The notes under the pieces: model-generated
Told to the model about the DNA's origin: nothing
Databases searched by the model: none
Seen by the model: only the letters and a program-made list of their open reading frames with translations
Shown: in pieces, positions 51,301 through 63,500 of the stretch
Layout of the letters: each line of letters begins with the position of its first letter
Numbering within the stretch: the first letter of the stretch is position 1
Made by a program: the position numbers and the translations under genes
Source of the DNA: Dipetalonema caudispina
Lineage: Eukaryota > Nematoda > Chromadorea > Rhabditida > Onchocercidae
Length of the DNA: 64,000 nucleotides
Direction of reading: 5' to 3'
Assembly: GCA_013365325.1 (NCBI GenBank)
Contig: JABVXV010000103.1
Coordinates: 124,001-188,000, forward strand

Positions 51301-53620
51301 CTAAGTTACAGTTTCATTCGCTAAATTATATCGTAATCCAATGCTTATCTTCATTTCTGAAGTAATCTCATTCCTAAACTATATCCAAAATTGATTTTAC
51401 TAGGCCGAATTTTCTCTATCTTAATTAAGATTATTTTACAGGTTAAGACATTATTTGTTAGTCCTACAACTCTGAGGCATCTTTGCAATACAGATATAAT
51501 TAATCGTTATCCATATTATCATCTAAAAACTGTTGTAATTGGAACAGAAGCGATTGGTGAAGATACGATAAAACGTGCATATCGATGTTTACCATCTGTT
51601 AAGCATTTTAGTGCCGGTAAAATGTTTAATATCAATTTCAGTTTAACTTTCATTATCACAGGTATCAATCATAAAGACAGATGTTATTTTATTTTTGAAT
51701 GTATAACACAATATTTCCGGTTATTAATAGTTGGCAATTTGCAATTAATCCATTTCAAGTTCTAGAACTCATCAATCATTTCAGTTTACGAAATGACTGA
51801 AGCAGGAATTATCTGCAGAACAACCAAACTTTCTCCTTTCATATCTCGCTCATGTGGAACATTATGTGCTGGTCTAAGTATGATGGTAATTTCTTTCATA
51901 TTTTGTTCAATTTTCTTTTTTTAAAACTGAATTCCTTTTTTACGAGTTTAATATAAAGTTTTTGGAACTGGAATATTTTAAATGCTAAATGGAATTTTTC
52001 TAAAATAATAAAATTTCAACTTTTCAAGGTTGGAATTTAAAGGATGAACGAGATAAAATACCTATTTTATCAATTAATAGCAATAAAAAAACTTGTTGAG
52101 GTGATAGATATGGTTAGTGGAGTTGAAGTTGGCATGAACGAGCAAGGCCTTATTCTTCTTCGAGGACAAACTGTAATATCACCCTATTGGAAAAACGATA
52201 AAGCTACCTTTGAGGATTTCGAACGAAACGGATGGAGAAATACTGGTACCTAGATTTGATTCCAATTAAAAATAATTAAATTTAATAGAAATTAGAGAAA
52301 AAAAAGCTCTTGCAAACTGCTTGCAAATCAATATATCCTACGATCACTGCTATTGAATCAAAGAATGTTGCACACATTTTTAATTACAGCAAAATATTTA
52401 TGGAACAATATTAGATTAAATTTTCATATAAAATCATAAAATATTTCAGCTTGAAGGATTGAACACCAAAAAAAAAAAGAATTGGCTGTTGAAGGAGAAT
52501 ACTAAGAATATGAAGTGATTCAATAAATTTTATAGGTGATATTGGATTTTATGATAAAGATGGTAATGTGTTCCTTGTTGACCGAGAAAAACAAATGATT
52601 AAGGTTGATGGTTTTCAGGTATAATTTTTCAAATTTTGAAAAAAGTTTGAGAAAATGCTTTTAAATGAAATTTGGTCGTCATTTCTTTAGAATTGACTTA
52701 TCTCAGTTACTTCTTTCTACTGTTTGAACTAAATGTAGGTAATAAATCAAAAAACAACAGTTGCATCTAAGCATATAATAGTCCTTTTCCTCCTAAAGTG
52801 AAGATGAAAATATGACTAAAAGTTAAACTTACTTATGTCACTTATTTTTACTCGAAAAAAGTTTTTTACTCGAAAAGAATTGATTTTTGTATCCTCATAA
52901 TGATATGATACTTTAATGGAATTCTCAAAGAATTTTATGCTCGTCCAATCAATTTTTCGTTTAGGTGACACCACAAGAGCTGGAATCAATTCTGTTAACT
53001 CATCCATCTATTGCTGAAGCAGCAATTGTACCAGCCACAAAAGTGAATCAACAAGAAATACCGGTAGCTTTCGTGGTGCTGAAACCACGTCTACCTGCTA
53101 CTGCTGAACAGATCAAAGAGTTTATTAATGGTATGTTTAAACTTCTACTTCGAATGCACATTACACACTTTTTTTCAATTGAAGTAATCTGTTGAGAAAA
53201 ATAGATTACTACTCTGATACAGAGACAGTTGTAATTCAGCACTGAAAGAAGACCTGACGGTCAGTTATATGAAGTCAAACTTCATTGTCAATGTTATAAG
53301 GATAAGTCTAAGATGTAATTAACTTGTGTTATTAATTCATTGAAACGAAGGAAAATAAATTAATTCTTGTTAGTCATAATTTATTGTGAATATATTTTGG
53401 ATGATATTTGACAGGCAACGATCCTTTCAAAGTCAAACATTACTTCTATTACAACACCTCCTATTCATATATCTCACGGCAGTCATCAATTTTATTTTCA
53501 GAGCGTGTGATGCGTCATAAACAGGTGGATGTTGTTGTAATAGCAATGACATTGCCTCGATCGCCAGGAGGTAAAATACTTTGGCGATTATTGCGTGAGG
53601 CTGCTAACAGGTATACATAA
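48379..53620 (+). CDS. Acyl-CoA synthetase / 4-coumarate-CoA ligase-like enzyme
   Basis: ANL-superfamily adenylating enzyme: activates a carboxylic (probably fatty) acid with ATP, then forms the CoA thioester. Twelve exons (48379-48480, 48551-48652, 48844-48949, 49979-50088, 50226-50437, 50999-51167, 51442-51616, 51785-51885, 52101-52245, 52536-52618, 52965-53130, 53502-53620) close exactly in phase into 529 residues, a normal family length. Core motifs: P-loop-like PYSTGTSGPRKGVAITH (A3) in exon 5, YEMTEAG (A5), GDIGFYDKDGNVFLVDREKQ (A7/A8) with KVDGFQV, and the catalytic lysine in LPRSPGGKILWRLL (A10). The C-terminus is NRYT, not a peroxisomal SKL-type signal; no N-terminal signal peptide or membrane anchor is visible, suggesting a cytosolic or peripheral enzyme. 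Substrate cannot be told from sequence. Intron 3 carries a mariner fossil. Confidence 0.93.
49190..49860 (+). mobile_element. Inactive, internally deleted mariner-family transposon fossil
   Basis: Lies in intron 3 of the acyl-CoA synthetase gene, same orientation. Fragments of a mariner transposase appear in shifting frames and in the right order: EHKAAV then GETHNIDNGLRKG (DNA-binding region), YDHSAF, KTIGKVTNLDKW, LRELTDNQKK (linker hallmark), then, after a deletion, AQQIDDA, LILLCNN, and FSPTISYFCNYLYNFF and NKLI near the C-terminus. The block around the first catalytic aspartate is missing, the second (HDN) reads CNN, and the position of the third reads PTIS, so it cannot transpose. Terminal inverted repeats were not located. 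Confidence 0.75.
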
Positions 53621-53672
53621 ATTGTGTTGTCAATCATAATTAATGGATTTACTCGAATATTTTCTCTTAATG

Positions 53673-53678
53673 AATAAA
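53673..53678 (+). terminator. Candidate poly(A) signal of the acyl-CoA synthetase gene
   Basis: AATAAA 52 bases after the stop codon, a normal nematode spacing. Confidence 0.5.
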
Positions 53679-53679
53679 A

Positions 53680-56600
53680 CTTTAATTCTTCCACTTGTAA
53701 CAGAGGTAGTGCTTTTGCCGTAGAAACTTTATCGTATCAAAAAAACAAAATTTTTTTCACTTCATTTATTTACGAAGTTTCTATCGACTAACAGCAATTA
53801 TAGAACAATATATAAATGATTGCATTCGGAAGATTTTTGAAATCAAAAATAGAAAAGTATGTCTATTCCATGGCCTAGATAATTCTGGCTACTGGGCTTC
53901 ATGCTTATCTAATCCACGCAAAACATAATACAGTAATATTTGTGGCTTATTTCATTATGATCCTGTAAGCTTCTGACTACAAATATTATTTGAATTGAGG
54001 AGTAATCTTTCCGTCGTTGTTTCATTTTATTTTACTGCTTAATAACTTTTACTTAGTTCATTTTTGAAATACGCAGTTGTCCGTTTTAATTTATTCCTGG
54101 TGAAATTTGCTTATCAAAAATTCCCATTGAATAAACAATTTCGAGATTTCATATTTTGAATATACTATCATGTAGTATTGTTGTTTATTTCAACTAAAAC
54201 TGATAATAAATTATAAAATTAAGTGAAAATGATTTTGATAATATTCATGAATTGTTTGATATTTCAGTTTTAGTTTCGTTTCCAATAAATTGGCAGCGCA
54301 ATGTAATCTGTTGTTGTCGATGTTGAATTGTGAAGATGGATGTAACAATAAATAATAAAAATGATTGTTGGTGTACTTCCTTTAGAGAATTATCAATGCA
54401 AAAGAATAATTAAGCGAATGAGAGCAATGATAAGACTAAGATAAGATATACAATGATTTTAAACGGGAAATGTTTAGTTTGTCCTCATTTCTAAATTCTA
54501 TCGGAAGAAATGTTCCTTGTGTTTGCGGATCAATCAATTTATTACCCATCCCGCATAGACGAACTTGTTCCGTCGTTTCTATCACCTGTTACCTCTTCTC
54601 ACTTCAATTTTATCCCCCCCCCCCCCCCCCCCCCCCCTCCTTCACAATTTATTCTTTCTGCCTCTTTTCAGCATCCAGTTCCATCACAAGTACCGGTAAA
54701 TCAAAATGTCACTTTTTTTTTTTTGATTAGTTTTGAAAGTTTTTAGTTTGTACTTATCCATTGAAAGATTTATTTTTCATTGGAAATGGATGATAAAAAT
54801 TTTAGATCATTCAACAATAATCAATAATTTGATCACAGAACTGGTACTCTTATACGATATTAGTTTATATCCTTTATGGAATTTGCAATTTCCAGTATAT
54901 CCAGTAGATGAATCACTTAGGGCAGTTCAGATATTTTAATAAAATTCCATTTAGAAATTCCATTTCTATCCTATTGTGCTAAAAATTTTAAATCAAAATT
55001 TCATAATGTTTCCCATTCATCGAATAATTTGTTTGAAAAGGGGATATTATATTCATTTCTGAAGATAGATTGTTATAATTCTTTATCTTTGATAGATAAA
55101 GATTTTTGATATCCATTTGAGCAGTGCAACAAACAAAAATATTTCAGCGTTCGAATCCAATTTATTTAATTTTATTCACTGACACATGGAACATTTTATA
55201 TTTTTTAAACGATCTTTGCGCTGAAATTGCTTAGAGTATGACAATTTTCCCATCAGAAAACTGTTGAGTGCAATATTTTTCTAATTCTATTTCTTTGGAA
55301 ATTAATTTCTCTTTTATGTGTAAATTTTCAAGACTATTGGATTATATTGTAATGGAATTGATGGAATTAACTTACCTCAATTCTATTTCTATTTCTTTTG
55401 AAATCTTTCTTAAACAGAAATTTATAGTTCTTTTGCTACTTACCACTTTCGTACTCTAAAATTTTTAAGTAGGAAAAAAATTAATGGGGAAATACCTTAA
55501 ATAATTTGTTAGCAAAAAGAAACAAATGTCCGAAGAGGCCAATGATTGTTGTTGTAACAATGGTAAAGATAATTACGAAAAACCTGCTTCAGCCTCTCTT
55601 CCTTTCTAACTGATTTGACATAATTCCCAAACTGGTAAGTTGCACTTTTTTTTCACTTTTTAAGTGAAAAATATTTTATTAAATCATTCTACCTGAAATA
55701 ACTGCCACTTTATCTATGTGAATCACAGCTTTCGAGCAATTATTATTACTTTTTCCACAGTTTTATATTGTAGTAATTCAAAAGTTTCCAACATTCCTTG
55801 TGACAATTCATAGTCTTCGTAAGTATTTAATTTATGACCATACATACCTGACTTTTTTTCTACTATTTATACGAAATTAAATTCGTATGATCATTTAATG
55901 ACATACTGCTTATTTAATTTAATTTTATTTGCTAGTGGAAGCAATTCCAAAAGTTCAATTAATTTTCCCAGACACTGAAATTACATCAAAATAATTTTAA
56001 TGAAATTCAATGAGGTGAATAATCTAGTATGTTAATTGTTGCACCATTTTTGATCGAAAGAGTGAAAAATAGAGCAATTCTAGAAAACTTATCCTTTCAA
56101 GGAGATAGTTTCTTCTTTCCCATGAAAAATGAAAATAAGGAACAATTGCTTTCAAAATGATTAATTAATTTTAATATCGATATTCCAAGTCTGACTGGCA
56201 AATACTTCGAATTTTTTATCCTGTACTATGTAGGAAGCAATTAAAGGAAATGTTAAAATGAATCATTACATTGTTGGAATGTTATAGAACTTCCGAATAT
56301 CACTGACAATATAAAAAATATTGATAAACAGCTCAAAATTTTCCCTTCTTTTTTTGTATTACTTCTCGGTCTTCAACATTAACCAGTAATTTTAAAGTAT
56401 AAAACTTCATATAAACACTTTCGGTGATAAAATTTTTCCAATGAAGGAATTTCGCATCTTACTTTTCGGTTTTATTTTCTTCTCTCTCAGAAATCTATCG
56501 CCATAGGAAAAGGTTGCGATGTTGCAGAGATAATTTGTATTTCGTTAATGTTAGTTCTGAGCGAAAATAAAGTGCTTTTCTTCATGTTTAGAAATTGCAG

Positions 56601-57633
56601 ACAAAATGGGAATATTTGTTCTTTGAAAAAGCATATTTCAGATGTTCATCTTTCTTAAAAAAGAAATAATACTTGAAGTCTAAGATTAAAAAAATTGGAA
56701 ACCGTTCTTTAAGACTGGAAAAATAGCTTGGGCTGAAAATGCTTTTTTTGAAGGCTGCTATAAGCGACAAAACAATTGTATCAAAATGAATACTTGGGAG
56801 ATGAAATGCATATCTATTTTGAGAATTTTTGTTTATTTGATTGATTAGAACTCACTTTTTTTTCAATTTAAAATTTCTTAAAATTTTGAAAAGAATTGAT
56901 TGATTTAGTAAAAACAAACTGATGCATATTGCCTATAGAATTTCAAGTTGATCCAATATTAATTTTTAGGCTAAATGTTTTTAGAGCAAAAACTATCTAT
57001 GATAATATCGGTATGAGAATAGTAATAAAAATTATTCAACAACAAAAATATTTATTACTATATTCAATTAAATTATTGCGTCTCTGTAAAGCTAAAAATT
57101 TTTAATTCAATTTCACTCATCATTTATGAATTTTCCCATTTCATACGCCACTTTACAGTACATTCATGAATTACATTTCCCATTCTCTTCAACAACCACT
57201 GAACTACACAATAATAACTGGTTAATTATCAATTCATTTCAAAAAAAAAAAAAATCGGGTGATAAATAAAAAAATTGGAAAGCCTTTTTGAAAAAATATT
57301 TTTTTTAATAGGCAAGAGAATTGATTCGAGGCCTGATCATATTAGTTGACGAAAAAAAAAAGAAAATATTAGCTTTTTATTTTCTAGAACATTTCATCGC
57401 CAACAATTAAATAAATGAAGTTATCTTTAACCAAAGATATTTCATCTTGTTTCTATCTTTGCTGATCAAGTATTTTATTCAAAAGTTTCCATGATTTTTT
57501 TAAACAAATTGACTTTTTGTTGCATTAATTTGTTTGAGAAATTAAATAAATGTATAGGTTAACAAATGAAAACAAATTGATAGCGATATATTTGATGGTG
57601 TTAAATGAATTTATTCGTTAAAAAATTATCATT
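53680..57633. other. Intergenic region, no gene recognised
   Basis: About 4 kb of AT-rich DNA with short chance frames on both strands. The only notable feature is the poly(C) tract at 54614-54637. Confidence 0.5.
54614..54637. repeat. 24-base poly(C) tract
   Basis: A run of 24 C residues in otherwise AT-rich DNA (poly(G) on the other strand, able to form G-quadruplex structures). Confidence 0.9.
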
Positions 57634-57639
57634 TTTCAG
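57634..57639 (+). promoter_or_regulatory. Candidate trans-splice acceptor of the CX-module gene
   Basis: TTTCAG directly followed by ATT and the ATG at 57643. The very short distance to the start codon is typical of spliced-leader addition in nematodes. Confidence 0.5.
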
Positions 57640-57642
57640 ATT

Positions 57643-59715
57643 ATGAATTTGGATCATACACTTCTAATAATGTTGCTTCTTATCACTGAATTGGTCAACG
57701 GAGAAACAAATCCGAACAAATTTTATTCTACATTTGGAAATGGCACATATTATTACCAAAATGATTTTTCAAAGCATAGCAGTTTTTTGTAAGTTTTGCA
57801 GTACACGTAATTGCTATGGTTTTGACTGCATCATGATTATTCTAAAATTATCATTAGATAAGCAATTTAATAGTTGCTTCTAGAATTCAATGTCAAAAGC
57901 ATAGTATAAACTTCTGAAACATGTACTTTATATACTTCTATATAGTTTTTTCCAGAAAAAAATTTCAAGTTAGAAAAGAATGAATACTATTAACTCTTTT
58001 AATCTCTCTTATTCTTCATCAACACCGAGAATTTCAAGGTGATTTTGCTCTCAGAATGAAGTCAACGTTGCATATTTCACTTATTATACGCCGCGGAAGC
58101 ATTGGTTCTATTGTAGAAAATTACGCGATTATCTACAATCAATCGGTGTTGTAAGGAATGATTCACGGAAGATTATCTTAAATACAGGCGATATTACAAT
58201 TGGTCATCATGATCTTACATATCAATTACATGTTTATGAAAACGTCATTGAACCACCAAAAGTGCAAAAATTATGCCATTTAAAAGTTTTCGAAATTAAG
58301 GTGATCGTTTTTATTAATGTTATCTTAAGCTTAAAATTGAGTTTACTTTTATGAATTTTATGCTACTACTAGAATACAATGTGGTTGAGTAAAGGAAGGA
58401 TGAAAAATTAAAAATGCAAGTGAAATAGAATTAAAGAAGGAGCAATTACGAATCGATCTGCACGTTGATGATATTGTAGTAGGTAAATTTAGAGCAGTGC
58501 AAATTTTAATGGACAAAGTGATTACTGACGAAGATACAGTTGGCCTTGACGTAAACGTGGAAAAATGAAGTACATGTTAAAGATCTATTAACTCTCTAGA
58601 GATGATGATTGGGAATATACTATCAAGATTGCTTAGAATCTAGGTAAACGTGAGAAAAAAAAACAAAACGTGAGAAATATAGAATATCTTGGGGAAGTAA
58701 TGGGAATTTTAATGGAGAAACGAATAAGTTATTTATTCATGATCTGAGTTTTCAGTCCTTATTTGCTACATATTAATAGCAATTCCCAAACGATGTTCTC
58801 GCAGGAAGAAATTGACTCTTTAGATTGTCAAAAGTTATTGCAAAGGTCAGAAAAACAGCTGATGGAAATATGGATCTGATATCGTTGTTGTGTAATATTA
58901 AGTTGTCATAAGTTTATCATCAGGGACTATAAATTGATTCTAACCAATGCTGAACACGAAAGGTCAGAATGCAACATTCTTTAGAGTACCACTAAAATTA
59001 GAAAAGTAGTCAAATTAAGGAACGAAATAAGTAATATACGTAATTCTAAGAACATTTTGATGGATACATCATCGTTACAGGAATTGAACAACATTTTTAT
59101 CAAGAATTCAGAAATACCAGTAAATCATATTTACTGGACGTGTCCATCATATGCTTGGTGTTGTGGTGCGGAATGTTGCCAACATTACTACAAGTAAATT
59201 TTCCTGTTTTACTCATCAGTTTTTTCCTCCTTGGCTTTCAGCAAAATCTAGAAAGACAATCATAGTTCGAGAATTAAATGGTTGATGAAAGGGGATAAAA
59301 TATCTTTTAATTTTAATAAATCGAAAGTTCTTCTTGGTTAAGCGGTCATGTGGACAGATTTTCATTTGCATCATTAAGATGATTTTTATATTTCAAGGCT
59401 TGTTTTTAGATTTCTGATTTGAGGTTTCGAATTTCGGTTTTTTTTAGTTTCTACTTTATAATTTTGATCTCTATGTGGAAATATGGTAGCATATGATCAA
59501 TACACACAATTTATAGAGATCCATGGCCATTACTCGGACCAGATTTTTGCGAACTGATTGTTGCGTTAGCAGTTTTCACTGGTTTATTGATCATTCCTGA
59601 ACTCTATCGCCGATGGCGAAAATGTAGGATGGCGGAAGAATCAGTATTAGCAGTTTCTGCAGGAGTTTCTGAGGATGTCGTGGAGAATCCAGAAAAGACA
59701 CACTTCATAGTATAG
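57643..59715 (+). CDS. Type I membrane protein with CX-like cysteine module
   Basis: Exons: 57643-57788 (signal peptide MNLDHTLLIMLLLITELVNG, then NGTYYYQNDF), 58055-58300 (YYTPRKHWFYCRKL ... LCHLKVFEIK), 59081-59193 (ELNNIFIKNS ... YWTCPSYAWCCGAECC) and 59517-59715 (DPWPLLGPDF, membrane helix ELIVALAVFTGLLIIPEL, stop-transfer RRWRKCR, acidic tail ending THFIV). The arrangement of a lone Cys, then W-x-C and CCGxECC just before a membrane helix matches the nematode CX module (function unknown). The last three exons join in phase. Exon 1 ends in phase 2 at a T6 run while exon 2 needs phase 0, so a small exon is missing or the T run has an indel. Confidence 0.65.
58404..58568 (+). other. Exon-like open block inside a CX-gene intron
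   Basis: A 54-codon open frame ending in TGA, with protein-like composition (ELKKEQLRIDLHVDDIVVGK and DEDTVGLDVNVEK). No clear acceptor sits at its start. It may be an alternative terminal exon, a relic of an inserted gene, or chance. Confidence 0.2.
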
Positions 59716-60508
59716 CATGTTTGCATTACAGTGCAAACTACAATATTTTAAAATAACAAGGATCTTATGCGCTGCATATGGTCGCTAAACTAGCTATTTT
59801 AATTTTATCCGCTCAGGACAGGTAAACGCTTCTATAAACTTTTGTTGTTGCAGAGGAATCTCTGGAAGAATCTCTTAATCAGAAATTCAATAAATCAAAA
59901 TTTATTCCATATCATTCAGATGTAATCCTACAAAGAAGGAATTCTTCACCGGATCTTGTAATGATAACCTATTGGGACTCATTTTTATGGCCTCATTCGT
60001 TTAGGGGCAGAACATCTGTCTAATAAATAGACGGTCGTTGATTCGGTTACCAGTATCAGACATCGAGTACGAAACACGCAGTTAGGCTATTCTCGATGAG
60101 AAATACGGAGATGAGTGGAAAAATTGGCGCTTTTTTCACAAAGGTGTCGAACTGTAGGATCGGTACTTTCATTTCAATTTCCATTAAGTTAATAAGTAGT
60201 GAAATGAGAGGAAGGAAATAGTGTGGCTTTGGAAGGAGTCGTAAAGAGATAGAGAAGAACAAGGTGTTGCAACGTGAAGATGAAATGAAACAAGCTGCAA
60301 ATAATGAAGTTTATAGTGGAAGGAGAGAGTGAGGATGATAAATTAGATATAAGGCAAGAAGTTTAGGACAGGTGGACAGATGTTATAAATACTACTAATT
60401 AGGAGTACAGGTGAGGTGATATGAATTTAGTCGATGATTTGTAGAACTTATCGTTGCTTAAAACTTTATGAGGATTTTTGGATGGGAAAAACATATAAAA
60501 GAGGAGAT
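59716..60508. other. Convergent intergenic region, nothing recognised
   Basis: About 0.8 kb between the ends of the CX-module gene (+) and the G-alpha gene (-). No coding, RNA or repeat feature was seen. Confidence 0.6.
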
Positions 60509-63500
60509 TCAGTACAGTCCACATCCTCGCAGATTAGATTGGATGACCATATCGATAACACTGTCCAGAATAATCTGCACTTGATTCGTATCTGTCGCAC
60601 ATGTTTGATGGACGTAAATCGTTTTTTCTGGATTTGCATTTAGAGCTTCGAACTTTTCTTCGATAAATCGTACCGAGTCATCATAGGTTTGTGGACCTAT
60701 AAACAAATTTTGTAGAGATTTTCAATCCAAATTGTCCACTATTTATTTATCCTTAAATGAAAGTTTGCTTATTCAAATGGCATATTTAGTCAAATCAAAA
60801 AGTAGCAATTATAGTTTTACTAAAATTGAATGATGAGATAATTTGAAAAAGATTTTCTTGAACTTTGAATTACTCTTAAACAAGTTAGCAATTAAGATTA
60901 TTGTGTAAAAAAGAAGCAAAAAGTTCAAATTAATACATTTGATTTTTGAAATTTTAACTTGAATACTAAATGAATTAAACAAACCATCATAGTCGGGAAA
61001 AGCAATTTTGATCGAAACCCGTTTAATCTTCTCAGCAAATAAATCTTTTTTGTTGAGGAACAAAATTATTGATGTATTGATAAACCAACGACTATTACAT
61101 ATCGATTCAAATAATCGCAAACTTTCAATCATACGATTCTGTATGCAAAAAGAAGAATATTTGCGATGTTAATTTCAGAAAAGAATGGAAAAAGAGAAAT
61201 AATGATTAATTATCAAACTACCGGACACATAATTGTTGTATTCTAACCTCTTAAATGACCCCTAGAATGCTAAAAAAAAAATAAAAAACTTAATTCTTTG
61301 AACTTTTACATCTACTGTCTTATTACCGTATTATCGCCCTGATTATTTAGTGCTTATTGATAAGATAATTGAAAACGGAATAGAATTCCTTCATCATACA
61401 AGCGAGAACTAAATTATAAATGAACAATGCAAGCATCAAAAAGCATACCGAATATAATTAATTATCTTAAATCGCCTAACCTAGAATATCATTGATAACC
61501 ATAGTCTATAAATGCTCCAAAGTTAGCACTGTTTCACTATAATGTTTCATTATGTTACCTGATAATGAAACATTATAGTGAAACAGTGCTAACTTTGGAG
61601 CATTTATAGACTATCAATGATAAGATAATGATACTTTGAATTTAACTAATGTAAAATATCACTGTCCGAAAGAATTTTTTTTAGGCTAACTAATAAATGC
61701 GTAAAATATGATTAAATTTTACTGAATGACAAAATGTACAAAAGAGAGAGTATACAAAATATAATTGAAACAGAAGTGGAAACAAATGATGGACGAATTG
61801 AAACAATTTGAGAAAGGAAATTTTATAGTTTTCAAGTTTATCATCTGTATCGGAAACAACATATCATCCATCTTTGCTATATTCTCAAGGTGGGATTCTG
61901 AGCAGATATGAAATCACCTTGAAAAACTCTTCTGACACATGATTGATGTATATTTAATCAAAAAAGTATCAGCATATGACCATTATTGAGGAATTTTTAT
62001 TATTCGAAATACTAAACTATTCGGGATTCAGAATATGTGATGATAGATTCATGATAGATTTTTCATGGAATTTCAGATTCAAATTGTCACAAGCAAGTGA
62101 AATATTTTCATCTTAACTTCTTGATTTTTTTTTTTTTTTTTTTTTTTTGTGAATATAAGGAAAAAGAAGAGTGACTGAATTGGAATTCGATTTTTATTTA
62201 CAATTATAATCCACTTGTAAATTCCGTGTGAATGAGTGAAATGTTACAAATCATTCTTTTACATAAGTTTTTATAACTAGGGAATAATTAAATAACAGTT
62301 ATTAATTTCATAGTCTGTGCATGAAATTTGACATTTCAATGTGATCAGAATTGTAGATAAAATATTATTTCATTGAGACGAATTTTACCCAACTACGAGT
62401 TGATTCTATGTAAAAAATATTTGTTAGCTTATTGATTTCTTCATTAAAACTTAAAATTTGAGAAAAGAAACTAGTAAATTGCAGTTTCTAAGCAAGGAAT
62501 AATTAAATAGATGGAAGCTTTTAAACAGGGGAATAATTAAATAAATTATCCTATATATTCTTCTTATATATAAACATTAACTTAATGTAAGGAATGAATT
62601 AATATGAAAAGTAGTAAATCGTCATTGAAATGTTTGCATTGAAAAGATATTTCATCACTTTTTACAGAGAGAAGAGAGTATTTATAATCCTTTTGCATCA
62701 TATTCTTTTTCATTTGCTCGCGTTTTATCTAATTATTAGCATAATGGATTAAATTATTTCGCTCCTTTCATAATTGAATTTTAGTTTGATTCAATAATTT
62801 ATTCTTTTAATGCGAATAAACATTTCGAAACATTGTCGAAAAAAAAAAAGTTTAGATTTTTATTACAAGCATGAAAAAATTTACATAGTTGTAAGATATT
62901 CAATAGATTGAAATACTTTAGAAGAGAAGAAAAAAAAGAAAAAAAAAAGAAAAACTTACTGTAGTTTCGTCTTCAAAAAGCATTTGATCATATTGACTAA
63001 TTGCTGCAATGAATATAATTGCATTAACATCTTCAAAGCAATGAATCCATTTCTTACGCTCTGAGCGCTGTCCACCGACATCAAAAATTCTGAAAATTGC
63101 GCTAAAAAATTCTTCTAAAAAAAATTTTCGAATAGATGGATAAAATTAGAGAAGGGAGATTAATTGGTAATTTTTCCTTCTGAATCAATTTGAAAAGAAT
63201 TCCATCTAATTTTTTGTACTTCAAACATTATTTGTATAAAAATCGGTGTTTTTCTGGCAGCGATAAGTAAGAAAAGACGTTAAAAAGGAGAAATTTAAAT
63301 ATGCTATTGAGCTCTTTAATTATAGCAATATTAACATAGTAACGTAGTATTTTTTATTATACTTTGTGCGAAAAAATCCTACGATGAAAAAAATTTATTG
63401 TGCAATAAAATGAATATCAGATGAAATTATACCTTTGGCTTGAAAATATTTGAAAAATAAAATTCAGGAAAAGTGAATTAATTGTTCGCAGATAAACTAA

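Noticed and set aside
55140..55160. GTTCGAATCC resembling a tRNA T-loop (B box)
   Set aside because: No acceptor stem, anticodon arm or A box could be fitted around it.
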